A program made the translations under genes and the position numbers. Source: Planctomycetota bacterium (GTDB lineage Bacteria > Planctomycetota > UBA1135 > UBA2386). Taken from it: a stretch of DNA of 64,000 nt. Location of the stretch: the NCBI GenBank assembly GCA_016716265.1, contig JADJWQ010000006.1:124001-188000 (forward strand), read 5' to 3'. Positions 1 to 7,924 of this stretch are shown here, one piece after another. The notes below the pieces were generated by a model. It made no database searches. It saw nothing but the letters and a program-made list of their open reading frames with translations, and was not told the origin of the DNA. The number at the start of each line of letters is the position of its first letter. The stretch's first letter is position 1.

Positions 1-202
1 TCCGGTCCGCGCCACGCCGCTCGGCGCGCGCGTCGCGCAGGGCAGCGGCGCCCACCAGCGCGATCACGACCAGCAGCGTGACCGCAGCCGGCGAGCCACC
101 GCACAGCGACCGGCGCCACGCGGCGGCACCGATCAGCGCGCGCGCCCAGGATCCGCCGCCCGCCGGCGCGGAGCCGTCCACGGAGCGCCGAGCAGCGGTC
201 AC
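1..202 (-). CDS. Membrane protein, N-terminal fragment cut by window edge
   Basis: The GTG start overlaps the stop codon of the response regulator gene by 4 bp (GTGA), so the two are translationally coupled. About 67 residues are visible: a polar, Arg/Gly/Ala-rich N-terminus followed by one hydrophobic stretch (AAVTLLVVIALVGAAAL) that looks like a transmembrane helix, then basic residues. Nothing catalytic is visible because the rest lies outside the window. A membrane sensor kinase would fit the response-regulator neighbour, but that is inference from context only. No competing frame on either strand shows better coding character here. Confidence 0.5.
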   Translation of the reverse strand, partial: MTAARRSVDGSAPAGGGSWARALIGAAAWRRSLCGGSPAAVTLLVVIALVGAAALRDARAERRGADR

Positions 203-1158
203 CGCGGGCCCTCCCCGCCGCCCGGCGCCAGGAAGCCATCGCCGGAGGTGCCATCGGCCGGCCCGAGCAGCCGGTCGATCATGCCGCGCAGCAGGTCGTC
301 CGCGAACGGCTTGGCAAGGAAGCCGTCCGCCTTGCGGATGTCGCTCAGCGCGATCTTGCCGGCCGTGCAGAGCAGGATCGGGATCGCGCGTGTGCGCTCG
401 TCGGCACGCAGCGCCTCGATCACCTGGATGCCGTCCATCTCGGGCAGCTCGAAGTCGAGCAGCACCAGATCTGGCAAGGTCCGCTGCGCCATCTCGACGC
501 CCGCTGCGCCGTCCGCGGCGCGGGTCGTCTCGAACGCCCAGGTGTGCAACACCGAGCGCACCGCCGCGGCGAGGTCGTCCTCGTCGTCGACGACGAGGAT
601 GCGGCCGCGCGTCACCGGGGGTGTCCGCCCGTTCTGCGAGGACTGCTCGTCCTCGCGCTGGCGGCACAGGTCACGGATCGTCGCCGCGGTCGGCAGCTGC
701 AGTTCGCGGAAGCGGCGCTCGATGTCGCCCTTCAGCTCGCGATTGAAGCCCTGCAGCCGCGTCCACGCCTCGTAGTCCGGGAAGCTCGGGTCGAGCTCGT
801 GCGCGTCGTGCGTGTCGACGCTGAAGTAGAACTCGCCCGGCACGATGTGCTCCAGGACCTGGAGCTTCATGAACGGGTAGTTGCGGTTGCCGAGGCGCAG
901 CGAGTAGCGCCGCAGCGTGCGACCACCCTCGCGGACCGACTGCTCCTGGAACAGATCGAGCACGTCGCCGATCGTGCCGCCCGGGTTGCCCTCGGCATCC
1001 CCGTTCTGCGCGGCCGCGCGCCGCAGCAGCTCCATTTCGGGACGGCTCGGCCCCCCGCCCGCGGCAGTACCGAGCGACGGAACGCTGCCGTACGCGATCT
1101 CGAGGTAGGCGTTGACCGCCCGGGCCACCATGGCCAGGGTCAGCTCCTCGAGCTTCAC
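199..1158 (-). CDS. Response regulator with C-terminal receiver domain and unknown N-terminal domain
   Basis: 319 aa. Residues 186-298 form a complete CheY-like receiver: acidic pocket DDEDD at 191-195, phospho-acceptor Asp235 in LLDFELP, Thr265 in LLCTAG and Lys283 in AKPF. The receiver sits at the C-terminus, whereas most response regulators carry it at the N-terminus. Residues 1-175 match no output domain I recognise. They contain a folded-looking stretch (RRYSLRLGNRNYPFMKLQVLEH, about 84-105) and a helical linker with no helix-turn-helix or GGDEF motif. The GTG start is preceded by GGAGG at 10 nt. The 3' end overlaps a truncated membrane protein by 4 bp, so the pair is probably one signalling operon. 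Confidence 0.85.
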   Translation of the reverse strand: MKLEELTLAMVARAVNAYLEIAYGSVPSLGTAAGGGPSRPEMELLRRAAAQNGDAEGNPGGTIGDVLDLFQEQSVREGGRTLRRYSLRLGNRNYPFMKLQVLEHIVPGEFYFSVDTHDAHELDPSFPDYEAWTRLQGFNRELKGDIERRFRELQLPTAATIRDLCRQREDEQSSQNGRTPPVTRGRILVVDDEDDLAAAVRSVLHTWAFETTRAADGAAGVEMAQRTLPDLVLLDFELPEMDGIQVIEALRADERTRAIPILLCTAGKIALSDIRKADGFLAKPFADDLLRGMIDRLLGPADGTSGDGFLAPGGGEGPR

Positions 1159-1202
1159 CGTCGACAGACCTCCGTGCGTGAAGCACCCATGCGCGCCAGC
1201 TC

Positions 1203-1226
1203 GCGATCCGCACCGCCGCGGATCGC
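1203..1226. terminator. Hairpin between lspA and the response regulator gene
   Basis: Perfect 9-bp inverted repeat (GCGATCCGC / GCGGATCGC) with a 6-nt loop in the 179-bp gap between the end of lspA and the start of the downstream response regulator. There is no T-tract, so it is either a weak terminator, an mRNA-processing structure or a regulator site. Confidence 0.35.
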
Positions 1227-1337
1227 TCCAGTGCGTCCGCGGGGCTGCTCGGCGGCTGCAGTCTATACCGGCGCGGCCGACCGTCCAGCTCACCCCGCGC
1301 GGATTCGCCGGCGCGCGCCGGCGACGACCGAGCACCC

Positions 1338-1964
1338 TCACGCGTCCCGCTTCCCGGCCGGCTCGCGCCACAGCAGGACGAGCAGCGCGATCGCGCCGAC
1401 CGTGATGCACGAGTCGGCGACGTTGAAGGCCGGGAACACGGCCTCCGAGCCATCGGCGCGCACGCGGTAGAACAGCAGGAAGTCGCGGACCGCGCGCCCC
1501 GGCATGAACAGGTTGTCGTACAGGTTGCCGACGGCGCCCGCGAAGATCAGTCCGAGCGTCAGGAGCTGCAGCCGACAGCTCCGCGCGGTGCGGCGCGCGA
1601 TGTAGATCAGGACGACCAGCGCCACCGCACGCAGCACCATCAGCGCGCCGGTGAAGTCCTGGAACAGTCCCCACACGGTGCCGGTGTTCTCCCAGCGGAC
1701 CAGCGAGAACCCGAACGGCTCGGGCAGGAAGTCGAAGTCGACGCGGATCTGCTGCGGGAACAGGTGCGGGTCGTTCCGCTCGAGCCACGCGAACACGTAG
1801 GCCTTCGACCACAGGTCGAGCGCGACCAGCGGGGCGATCGGCGCCCAGAACCAGACCCGGCGCAGCAGCGCGCCAACGAAGCCGGCGCGCCCGGCCGCAG
1901 GGGCCGGAGCGAGCTCGGGGGCCGCATCGCCGACCCGCTCGCGGCGCTCGTCGACGCCGGTCAC
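1338..1964 (-). CDS. lspA: Lipoprotein signal peptidase II
   Basis: 208 aa inner-membrane aspartyl protease that removes signal peptides from prolipoproteins after diacylglyceryl modification. Family motifs are present in order: WENTGTVWGLF (91-101, the usual N-x-G-x-A/V-x-G/F block), GAVGNLYDN with catalytic Asp150, and FPAFNVADSCITVG with catalytic Asp184. Four hydrophobic helices are visible (about 40-55, 104-123, 133-147 and 184-199). About 25 extra residues precede the first helix. Likely lipoprotein substrates in this window include the sugar-binding protein at 16417-17460 and the protein at 60178-60732. It lies between a dksA-like gene and a response regulator gene, all on the minus strand. 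Confidence 0.95.
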   Translation of the reverse strand: MTGVDERRERVGDAAPELAPAPAAGRAGFVGALLRRVWFWAPIAPLVALDLWSKAYVFAWLERNDPHLFPQQIRVDFDFLPEPFGFSLVRWENTGTVWGLFQDFTGALMVLRAVALVVLIYIARRTARSCRLQLLTLGLIFAGAVGNLYDNLFMPGRAVRDFLLFYRVRADGSEAVFPAFNVADSCITVGAIALLVLLWREPAGKRDA

Positions 1965-2019
1965 GGCCCCGACCTCCGGAGGCCGGCGTCCGCCGGACCA
2001 CAGCCCGCGACGCAGCGCA

Positions 2020-2436
2020 TCACGCGCTCTCGCGCCGCTCGACCTCCGCCTGGTGCTGCACGCAGAAGCGGGCCCAGGGGATGTACTCGAGGCGCTCCTT
2101 GGGGATCCAGACGTCGGCCTTCTTCCGATGGCCGGCCTCGGCCTCCTCGATGCACAGCGGGCAGCACCCGAACGGCCACTCGCCGCTGCCGTCGATCCGC
2201 TCGAGCGCCTCCTCGATCAGCTGGATCGTCTCCTCCTCGTTCTCGATCAGGCCGAGCATGAAGCTCTGGTCATAGGTATCCGTGCCCTGATCGGCGAGGT
2301 GGTCGACCGACGCGTCCTGCTCCGACGCGCGCAACGCCTCGTCCCGCATCGAACCGACGTCGCCGCGCAGGTTCGCGAGCTGGGTCAGCAGCAGCTTCTG
2401 GAACTTCTTGAGGTCCGACTTGGCGGGCTTCGGCAT
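2020..2436 (-). CDS. DksA/TraR-family zinc-finger protein
   Basis: 138 aa. It has the DksA layout: a long N-terminal helical hairpin (about 8-82) with conserved acidic residues, then a C-terminal metal-binding module. The motif is unusual. The first knuckle is C92-P-L-C95 (with an extra Cys91), followed by an insertion of about 15 residues (EEAEAGHRKKADVWIP), and the second knuckle reads C125-V-Q-H128, so CxxH replaces the canonical CxxC. The RLEYIPWARFC stretch corresponds to the RL.A.P.A..C block of DksA. DksA proteins bind RNA polymerase through the secondary channel and work with ppGpp. Whether this variant does so is inferred. The neighbour to the left, lspA, is a common dksA partner. 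Confidence 0.88.
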   Translation of the reverse strand: MPKPAKSDLKKFQKLLLTQLANLRGDVGSMRDEALRASEQDASVDHLADQGTDTYDQSFMLGLIENEEETIQLIEEALERIDGSGEWPFGCCPLCIEEAEAGHRKKADVWIPKERLEYIPWARFCVQHQAEVERRESA

Positions 2437-2569
2437 CGGCTGGATTCCTGGATCCGCGGCGGAACGTGGACTCGAGCGGCACAGCGCGGCAGCGGGCGCT
2501 GACACCCGCGGCCACTCCCTCCGCCGGATCCGCCCGCCCCCGACCCGATCGGCCGCGGCAGCGGGAGGT

Positions 2570-2633
2570 CCGCCGAAGTCGCGTTCCGCCGAACTCGCGT
2601 CTCGCCGAACTCGGGGCGGCTCCGAACTCAACC
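2570..2633. repeat. Four imperfect 16-bp tandem repeats in the dksA-like/xer intergenic region
   Basis: Units at 2570-2585, 2586-2601, 2602-2617 and 2618-2633 share the core CCGAACTC (first unit CCGAAGTC) and decay towards the right; units 1 and 2 agree at 14 of 16 bases. They lie in the 354-bp gap (2437-2790) between the divergent dksA-like and xer genes. Apart from these repeats the gap holds no convincing ORF or promoter box; it must contain the two start regions. Confidence 0.7.
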
Positions 2634-2790
2634 CAGGATCGGCCGAGGCCTGTCGTCGGGTGGAGCAGACCGGCGCGAGCGAGGCGACTCGCGCGGCTCC
2701 GCGACGCAGCGTGGCCGTCCGGGGCGGGTTTGGAGGGCGGGGACAGTAAGCTCGTCCCCCAGGGCGGTCAAGCGCGCCCTGCCCGCCGCG

Positions 2791-3684
2791 ATGCCGCGAA
2801 CACTGCACGATCACCTGGCCGACTTCCTGGTCTTCCTCGGGGCCGAATTGCAGCTGTCGCGAGACACGGTCGCCGCCTACCGGCGCGACCTCGAGCGCTT
2901 CCTGGCCGACGTCGGCGACGCCGAGCCGAACCCCGACGCGATCCGCCAGCACCTGCGCGCGCTGCGCGCGACGCACGCCGAAGCGTCGGTGGCACGGGCG
3001 ATGGCGGCGATCCGCGGCCTGTGCCGGTTCCTGTGCGCCGAGGGCGTGCGGCGCGTCGACCCGGCGCAGGGGCTGCTCGGCGCGCGGCTCGAGCAGCGGC
3101 TGCCGAAGGCGCTCGGCCGTGGCGAGGTCGAGCGGCTGCTCGACGCGGTCGACCCGACCCACCCGCTGGCGCTGCGCGACCGCGCGCTGCTGGAGGCGTT
3201 GTACGCGACCGGCTGCCGGGTGTCCGAGCTGATCGGCCTGGAGGTCGGCGGGCCGCTGCGCGACCACGGTGTGTTGCGGGTGGTCGGCAAGGGCGGCAAG
3301 GAGCGCATCGTGCCGGTGTCGGAGCGCGGATGCGCGGCGATCGAGCGCTACGAGCGCGAGCTGCGGCCGCTGCTGCACGCGCGTGCGACCAGAACGACCG
3401 ATCGGCTGTTCCTGTCGCACACCGGCCGGCCGCTCGACCGCTCGCGGATCTGGCAGATCGTGCGCGCCACCGCGACCCGCGCCGGATTGCACGTCGCGTG
3501 CTCCCCGCACGCATTGCGGCACAGCTATGCGACGCACCTCGTGATGGGCGGCGCCGACCTGCGCGCGGTGCAGGAGCTGCTCGGCCACGCGTCGCTCGCG
3601 ACGACGCAGGTCTACACGAAGGTCGATCGCGACCGGCTCAAGGACGTGCACCGCCGCTTCCATCCGCGCGGCGGCGACGCTTGA
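2791..3684 (+). CDS. xerD: Tyrosine site-specific recombinase, XerC/XerD type
   Basis: 297 aa, the normal Xer length. An N-terminal SAM-like core-binding domain (1-95) is followed by the catalytic domain with every active-site residue: Arg143 (GCRVSEL), Lys167 (VGKGGKER), His240 and Arg243 (SPHALRHSYATHL), His266 (LLGHASL) and nucleophile Tyr275 (TQVYT). The C-terminus (DRLKDVHRRFHPR) resembles XerD more than XerC, but the two are hard to separate by eye. Xer recombinases resolve chromosome dimers at dif. No adjacent integron, phage gene or att-like repeat was seen, so a housekeeping role is likelier than an integrase. Its 3' end overlaps the convergent uvrC by 47 bp. Confidence 0.93.
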   Translation: MPRTLHDHLADFLVFLGAELQLSRDTVAAYRRDLERFLADVGDAEPNPDAIRQHLRALRATHAEASVARAMAAIRGLCRFLCAEGVRRVDPAQGLLGARLEQRLPKALGRGEVERLLDAVDPTHPLALRDRALLEALYATGCRVSELIGLEVGGPLRDHGVLRVVGKGGKERIVPVSERGCAAIERYERELRPLLHARATRTTDRLFLSHTGRPLDRSRIWQIVRATATRAGLHVACSPHALRHSYATHLVMGGADLRAVQELLGHASLATTQVYTKVDRDRLKDVHRRFHPRGGDA

Positions 3685-5557
3685 CGGGCGCGGCGGGCTC
3701 GCCGACGTCGTCCGCGGGAGCTGCCGCGAGCGCGCGGTGCACGCGCTCGGCGACCGCCGCCGGCAGCCCGTCGACCGCGCGCAGCTGGTCGAGGCTCGCG
3801 GCGCGCACACCGGACAGCGACCCGAACCGGCGCAGCAGCAGCCGACGCCGCGACGGGCCGACGCCCGGGATGTCGTCCAGCACGCTGGCGACCCGGCCGC
3901 GCAGCTGGCGGTGGTAGGTGATCGCGAAGCGGTGCGCCTCGTCGCGCAGCGCGGTGACCAGCCGCCAGGGCGGCGAGCCGTCGTCGAGGTGGATCGGCAC
4001 GCCACGGCCGGGGACGAACAGGCGCTCGTCGCTGCGCTCTCGACGATCGCCGGGTGCACCGCGCAGCCGGCTCTTCGCCAGGCCCACGACGGGCAGCTCC
4101 CCGGGAGCGAGACCGAGGCTCGCCAGCGCGCGGCCGGCGGCCGCAAGCTGGCCGGCACCGCCGTCGACGATCAGCAGGTCGGGCAGCAGGTCGTCGACGC
4201 CGTCGAGGCAGCGGCGCACGCTGCGCTGCACGGCCTCCTCCATCGCCGCGAAGTCGTCGCCGGCGTGCTCGTCGGCGATCCGCAGCCGGCGGTACCAGTC
4301 CTTGGCCGGCCGACCGTCGACGAAGCACACCCGGCTCGCGACCGTCCCGCGCCCCTGCGTGGTCGACACGTCGAGGCAGTGGATGCGCTGCGGTGGCTCG
4401 GTCAGCTCCAGCAGCGCGGCGAGCGCCTCCCCGGCGTCGGCCTGCGCGGCCTCGCCCGCCGCGGCGGCCGCGCGCGTCAGCCGCGCGTTCTCCTGCGCGA
4501 TCTCGAGGTGCCGCAGGCTGCGCCCGCGCTGCGGGACGCGGATCGCCACGTCCGCGCCGCGCTTGCCGGCGAGCCAGTCCTCGATCAGCTCGACCTCGGC
4601 GGGCTGCGCCGGCACGACGATCTCGGGCGGCACGAAGCGGTCACCCAGGTACAGGCGCGGCAGCAGGTCGCCGAGCAGCAGCTCGTCGGGCAGCGCGGTC
4701 GACAGCTCGTGGCGCCGCGCGCTCTCGAGGCGTCCACCGCGGAACATCAGCTGCGCGATGGTGACGCTGGTGCCGTCGTCCGTGCGATACAGGCCGAGCA
4801 CGTCCTGGTCGCCCTGGACCGCGACGACCGCCTGCCGCTCCTGCACGCGCTCGAGCGCCTCGATCTGGTCGCGCAGGACCTGCGCGCGCTCGAACTCCAG
4901 CCGCTCCGCAGCGCCGGCCATCTCGGCGCGCAGGCGCGCCAGCACCGGACCGGCGCGACCGCGGAGGACGGCGGTCGCCTCGTCGAGCGAGACGTCGTAG
5001 TCGGCGCGCGTCACGAGCCCGACGCACGGTGCGGGGCAGCGGCCGATCTCGTGCTTGACGCAGGGCCGCGAGCGATTGTGGAACACGCCGTCCTTGCAAT
5101 CGCGGAGCGGCGCGACCTTGTGCAGCAATTGCAATGTGCGGCGCACGGCCTTCGCGCTCGCGAACGGGCCGAAGTACTCGGCGCCGTCGTCACGCCGCCG
5201 CCGCACGAGGCGGAACCACGGCCAGTCCTCGCGCCGGTCGAGCCGCAGCAGCAGGAACGACTTGTCGTCGCGCAGCTTGACGTTGTAGAGCGGCTTGCGC
5301 TTCTTGACGATCGTGTCCTCGAGCAGCAGCGCCTCCTGCTCGGTGCGCACCGCGAGGAACTCGACGTCGTGTGCCTCGCGCTCGAGGAAGCGCAGCATCG
5401 GCCGGCCGTCACCGCCCGGCTTCAGATAGCTGCGCACGCGCGCACGCAGTCGCGACGACTTGCCGACGTACAGGGCCCGGCCGCGGGCGTCGGTGAACAC
5501 GTAGACGCCCGGCGCATCGGGGAAGTTCGCGACCTTGTCGACGATCTCTGGTCTCAC
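3638..5557 (-). CDS. uvrC: UvrABC excinuclease subunit C
   Basis: 639 aa. UvrC makes the dual incisions 3' and 5' of a lesion in nucleotide excision repair. Domains in order: GIY-YIG nuclease (about 12-90, PGVYVF and LYVGKS), a Cys-bearing region (VKHEIGRCPAPC), the UVR motif that contacts UvrB (about 200-240, MAGAAERLEFERAQVLRDQIEAL split), the RNase H-like endonuclease domain (CLDVSTTQGRGTVAS, then LLIVDGGAGQL) and C-terminal helix-hairpin-helix (IPGVGPSRRRLLLRRFGS). The GTG start at 5557 gives VRPEIVDKVANFPDAPGVYVF, typical for UvrC. A basic tail (KRRRR) ends the protein. Its partner uvrB lies in this window at 8795-10855, but not in the same operon. Confidence 0.96.
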   Translation of the reverse strand: MRPEIVDKVANFPDAPGVYVFTDARGRALYVGKSSRLRARVRSYLKPGGDGRPMLRFLEREAHDVEFLAVRTEQEALLLEDTIVKKRKPLYNVKLRDDKSFLLLRLDRREDWPWFRLVRRRRDDGAEYFGPFASAKAVRRTLQLLHKVAPLRDCKDGVFHNRSRPCVKHEIGRCPAPCVGLVTRADYDVSLDEATAVLRGRAGPVLARLRAEMAGAAERLEFERAQVLRDQIEALERVQERQAVVAVQGDQDVLGLYRTDDGTSVTIAQLMFRGGRLESARRHELSTALPDELLLGDLLPRLYLGDRFVPPEIVVPAQPAEVELIEDWLAGKRGADVAIRVPQRGRSLRHLEIAQENARLTRAAAAAGEAAQADAGEALAALLELTEPPQRIHCLDVSTTQGRGTVASRVCFVDGRPAKDWYRRLRIADEHAGDDFAAMEEAVQRSVRRCLDGVDDLLPDLLIVDGGAGQLAAAGRALASLGLAPGELPVVGLAKSRLRGAPGDRRERSDERLFVPGRGVPIHLDDGSPPWRLVTALRDEAHRFAITYHRQLRGRVASVLDDIPGVGPSRRRLLLRRFGSLSGVRAASLDQLRAVDGLPAAVAERVHRALAAAPADDVGEPAAPVKRRRRADGSGGARP

Positions 5558-5642
5558 ACCGCGTGGTCCTGGCGGGGGGTCCCGGCCCGCCGCAGCTTCG
5601 CGCACGACGGGTGCGCGGAGCCATGCTGCCACGGCGGCGCCG

Positions 5643-7394
5643 TCAGAGCACCTGCTCGAGGACCTGCAGCCGCGCCTCGAGCCGGATGATCCGCTGACCG
5701 GTCGCCAGCTTCGCCTCGTCGTCGCCCTGCGCGTCGAGCAGGCGACGGCAGTGGTCCAGCTCGACGGCGGTCGCGTGCTTCTCGGCCCGCAGCACGGTGC
5801 CGAGCAGCTCCCGCTTCTTGCGGGCGGCAGCCAGCTCGACCAGGGTCTCCTGCAGCTCGCTCGCACTGACGGTCGCGGCCTTCACGAGCTGCTCCAGCCG
5901 CTCGACGCGCGGCGCGAGACCCTGGATCCGTGCGTCGAGATCGACCGCCTGCGACACCAGCTGCATCAGCCCGGCGGTGTCGAGCAGCGGCTGCGCGACG
6001 GCGGGCGCCGCGCGCGGCGTGTCGGGCTCGGCCACCGCGTGATCGGGCAGCCCGTCGCCGTCGGTGTCGATCATCCGCACGGCGGGCAGCTCGCGGGTGT
6101 CGGGCAGCCCGTCGCCGTCGGCGTCGCGGAACACCGCGCCGCGGGGGTCGGTGCGCGGCGCCTGCGCCGCGAGGCGCTCGCCCAGGGCCGCCACCTGCGC
6201 GCGCAGCTCCTCCACCTGGGCCTGCAGCTGACGATTGCGTGCGGCCAGCTCGGCCGCGGACTCCTGCGCGGGCAGCCGTGCGCCGAACGACAGCGCGCTT
6301 CCCGCGACGAGCAGCACGCCCAATGCGCGCCGCGCGGCGCGGCCGGCGCGCGAGTCCATGCTCAAGGGACGGTTCCTCCGTAGCAGCATCTCGATCCTCC
6401 TCGGGACACCGGTCTCGTCACCGAGCACGCCGAGCGCTCCGGCGGCATCGAGACGATGCGCGCGCGGGGCGGGCGACAGGGCGTCGGCGAGACCGAGCAG
6501 CCGACGCGCATACTCCGAACGACCACAGCGCAGGGCCGCCAGCTCGTCCGCGATCAGCTCGGCGGCGAACCAGGCGCGGCGGCGCAGCAGCCAGAACAGT
6601 GGATGCAGGCCGAGCAGCGGCGTGCACAGGGCGAGCCGCAGCCGCGCTGCGTGGTCACCGCGGGCCACGTGGGCGAGCTCGTGCAGCAGCACCGCGCGGG
6701 CGACCGCGAGATCGGCGGCGACCGGTGCCGGCAGCACGATCGTCGGGCGGCGGCCGCCGTAGACGAACGGGCGACTCGCGCGGGGCGAGACGCGCAGCGC
6801 CACGCGCGGGTGCCCGCCGGCGCGGAGCGCCTCGAACAGGGCGGCCAGCGCACCGGTCGCCGGCCGGCTGGCGCGGAGCGCCGCGCGCACCGCCAGCGCA
6901 CCGAGCAGCAGCCAGAGCGCCAGCGCCCCGCCGCCGAGCACCTGCACCGCCGCGAGCGCGGTCGCGAGCGACCACGACGGTGGCGCGGCCGCCGGCTCGA
7001 CGACGACCGCACGGGTGACCTCGGCCGCGCGCCGGCCGACCGGCAGGGCCGCGGGCGGCGCCGCCGGCGGCGCTGCGTCGAAGAGGCCCGCCGTCGGGGC
7101 GGGTGACTGCGCGGGCCCCACGATCGCCGGCACCGCGGCCGCGACCGCTCCCGGCACGGACCCGGCGAGCCGCGCCTCCTGCGCCGCGGTGGGCGCGCGC
7201 GGCAGCCGGGGCAGCGGCACGACCGTGGCGACGAGCCAGAGCGCGGCGACCTGCAGCGCCCACTCGCCGAGCCGCTGCCGCAGCACCGGCCCGCGCGCCA
7301 CGGCCTGGGCACCGAGGCCGACGGCGAGGATCGCGGTGACGCCGAGCACCGCGGCGGGCATCTGCGCGATCGCCGCGTCGAGCCAGGCGCTCAC
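5643..7394 (-). CDS. M56-family (BlaR1-like) membrane metallopeptidase with extracytoplasmic coiled coil and Ca-binding-type repeats
   Basis: 583 aa. Membrane helices are at about 14-35, 43-62, 145-172 and 355-372. The M56 zinc motif HELAH is at 238-242, with Glu279 of AAELIADELAA a likely third ligand. In BlaR1/MecR1 this domain becomes active on ligand binding and leads to loss of the BlaI repressor. The beta-lactam-binding domain is absent. The C-terminal ~210 residues instead contain a coiled coil (about 378-412), two DADGDGLPD / DTDGDGLPD thrombospondin-type-3-like repeats (424-432, 443-451) and a second helical region. The GTG start overlaps the blaI-like stop by 4 bp. The signal it senses is unknown. 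Confidence 0.88.
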   Translation of the reverse strand: MSAWLDAAIAQMPAAVLGVTAILAVGLGAQAVARGPVLRQRLGEWALQVAALWLVATVVPLPRLPRAPTAAQEARLAGSVPGAVAAAVPAIVGPAQSPAPTAGLFDAAPPAAPPAALPVGRRAAEVTRAVVVEPAAAPPSWSLATALAAVQVLGGGALALWLLLGALAVRAALRASRPATGALAALFEALRAGGHPRVALRVSPRASRPFVYGGRRPTIVLPAPVAADLAVARAVLLHELAHVARGDHAARLRLALCTPLLGLHPLFWLLRRRAWFAAELIADELAALRCGRSEYARRLLGLADALSPAPRAHRLDAAGALGVLGDETGVPRRIEMLLRRNRPLSMDSRAGRAARRALGVLLVAGSALSFGARLPAQESAAELAARNRQLQAQVEELRAQVAALGERLAAQAPRTDPRGAVFRDADGDGLPDTRELPAVRMIDTDGDGLPDHAVAEPDTPRAAPAVAQPLLDTAGLMQLVSQAVDLDARIQGLAPRVERLEQLVKAATVSASELQETLVELAAARKKRELLGTVLRAEKHATAVELDHCRRLLDAQGDDEAKLATGQRIIRLEARLQVLEQVL

Positions 7395-7795
7395 GTCGCC
7401 CTCCCGCGGCCATTGCGCTGCTCGAACTCGTCGATGAGCTGGCGCAGGCGGTCGAGGTCCTGGCGGCGCGGCCGGCGCATCGCGAGCGCGCTCGCGACCA
7501 GCTGGTCGAGCGCACCGTCGAACGCGCGGTCGAGCACGCGGCCGAGCAGGCGGCGGCCGGTCGGCTCGCGCTCCGGCACGGCGCGGTAGACGAACGCGCG
7601 CCCCTCGCTCCGGTGCGTGACGAGGCCCTTCTCCTCCATCGTCCGCAGGAACGCCTGCACGGTGTTCTGGACGATCGGCAGGTCGTCGCGCAACGCCTCG
7701 TGCACCTCGCGCACGGTCGCCTCGCCGCGCTCCCACAGCACCTTCAGGATGTCGAGCTCGCGGCCGGTCGGCTCGGGCAGTTCGTCGCGTTCCAC
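7391..7795 (-). CDS. BlaI/MecI/CopY-family winged-helix repressor
   Basis: 134 aa, starting with GTG. The N-terminal winged helix (about 5-80) has the family pattern ELDILKVLWERGEATVREVHEAL followed by NTVQAFLRTMEEKGLVTHRSEGRAFVYRAV. The C-terminal dimerisation helices follow (LLGRVLDRAFDGALDQLVASAL). Repressors of this family bind a dyad upstream of their own gene and are inactivated through the neighbouring M56 peptidase. Here that peptidase overlaps the stop codon by 4 bp. A candidate operator lies 25 bp upstream of the start. Confidence 0.92.
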   Translation of the reverse strand: MERDELPEPTGRELDILKVLWERGEATVREVHEALRDDLPIVQNTVQAFLRTMEEKGLVTHRSEGRAFVYRAVPEREPTGRRLLGRVLDRAFDGALDQLVASALAMRRPRRQDLDRLRQLIDEFEQRNGRGRAT

Positions 7796-7819
7796 GGTCG
7801 GTCCTCGTCGCTGAGAACA

Positions 7820-7843
7820 CTACGCTTACCCAACCAAGCGTAG
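7820..7843. promoter_or_regulatory. Candidate BlaI-type operator
   Basis: Perfect inverted repeat CTACGCTT, 8-nt spacer, AAGCGTAG, 25 bp upstream of the blaI-like start and 80 bp upstream of the divergent TPR gene. BlaI/MecI operators are dyads of comparable size with a TACA...TGTA core; here the half-site begins CTAC. The site is AT-richer than its surroundings. Autoregulation of the repressor-peptidase pair is inferred from position and symmetry. Confidence 0.6.
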
Positions 7844-7924
7844 AGTTCCAAGCGGTGATTCTCCCGAGTCGTCGCGCGCGGCGGGCGGTCCGGGAAAACC
7901 TCGACCGCGCGGCACCTCCGCTCG

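Noticed and set aside
2791..3684. Phage or integron integrase.
   Set aside because: No phage genes, attC-like repeats or tRNA junctions are nearby; sequence and length fit housekeeping Xer proteins.
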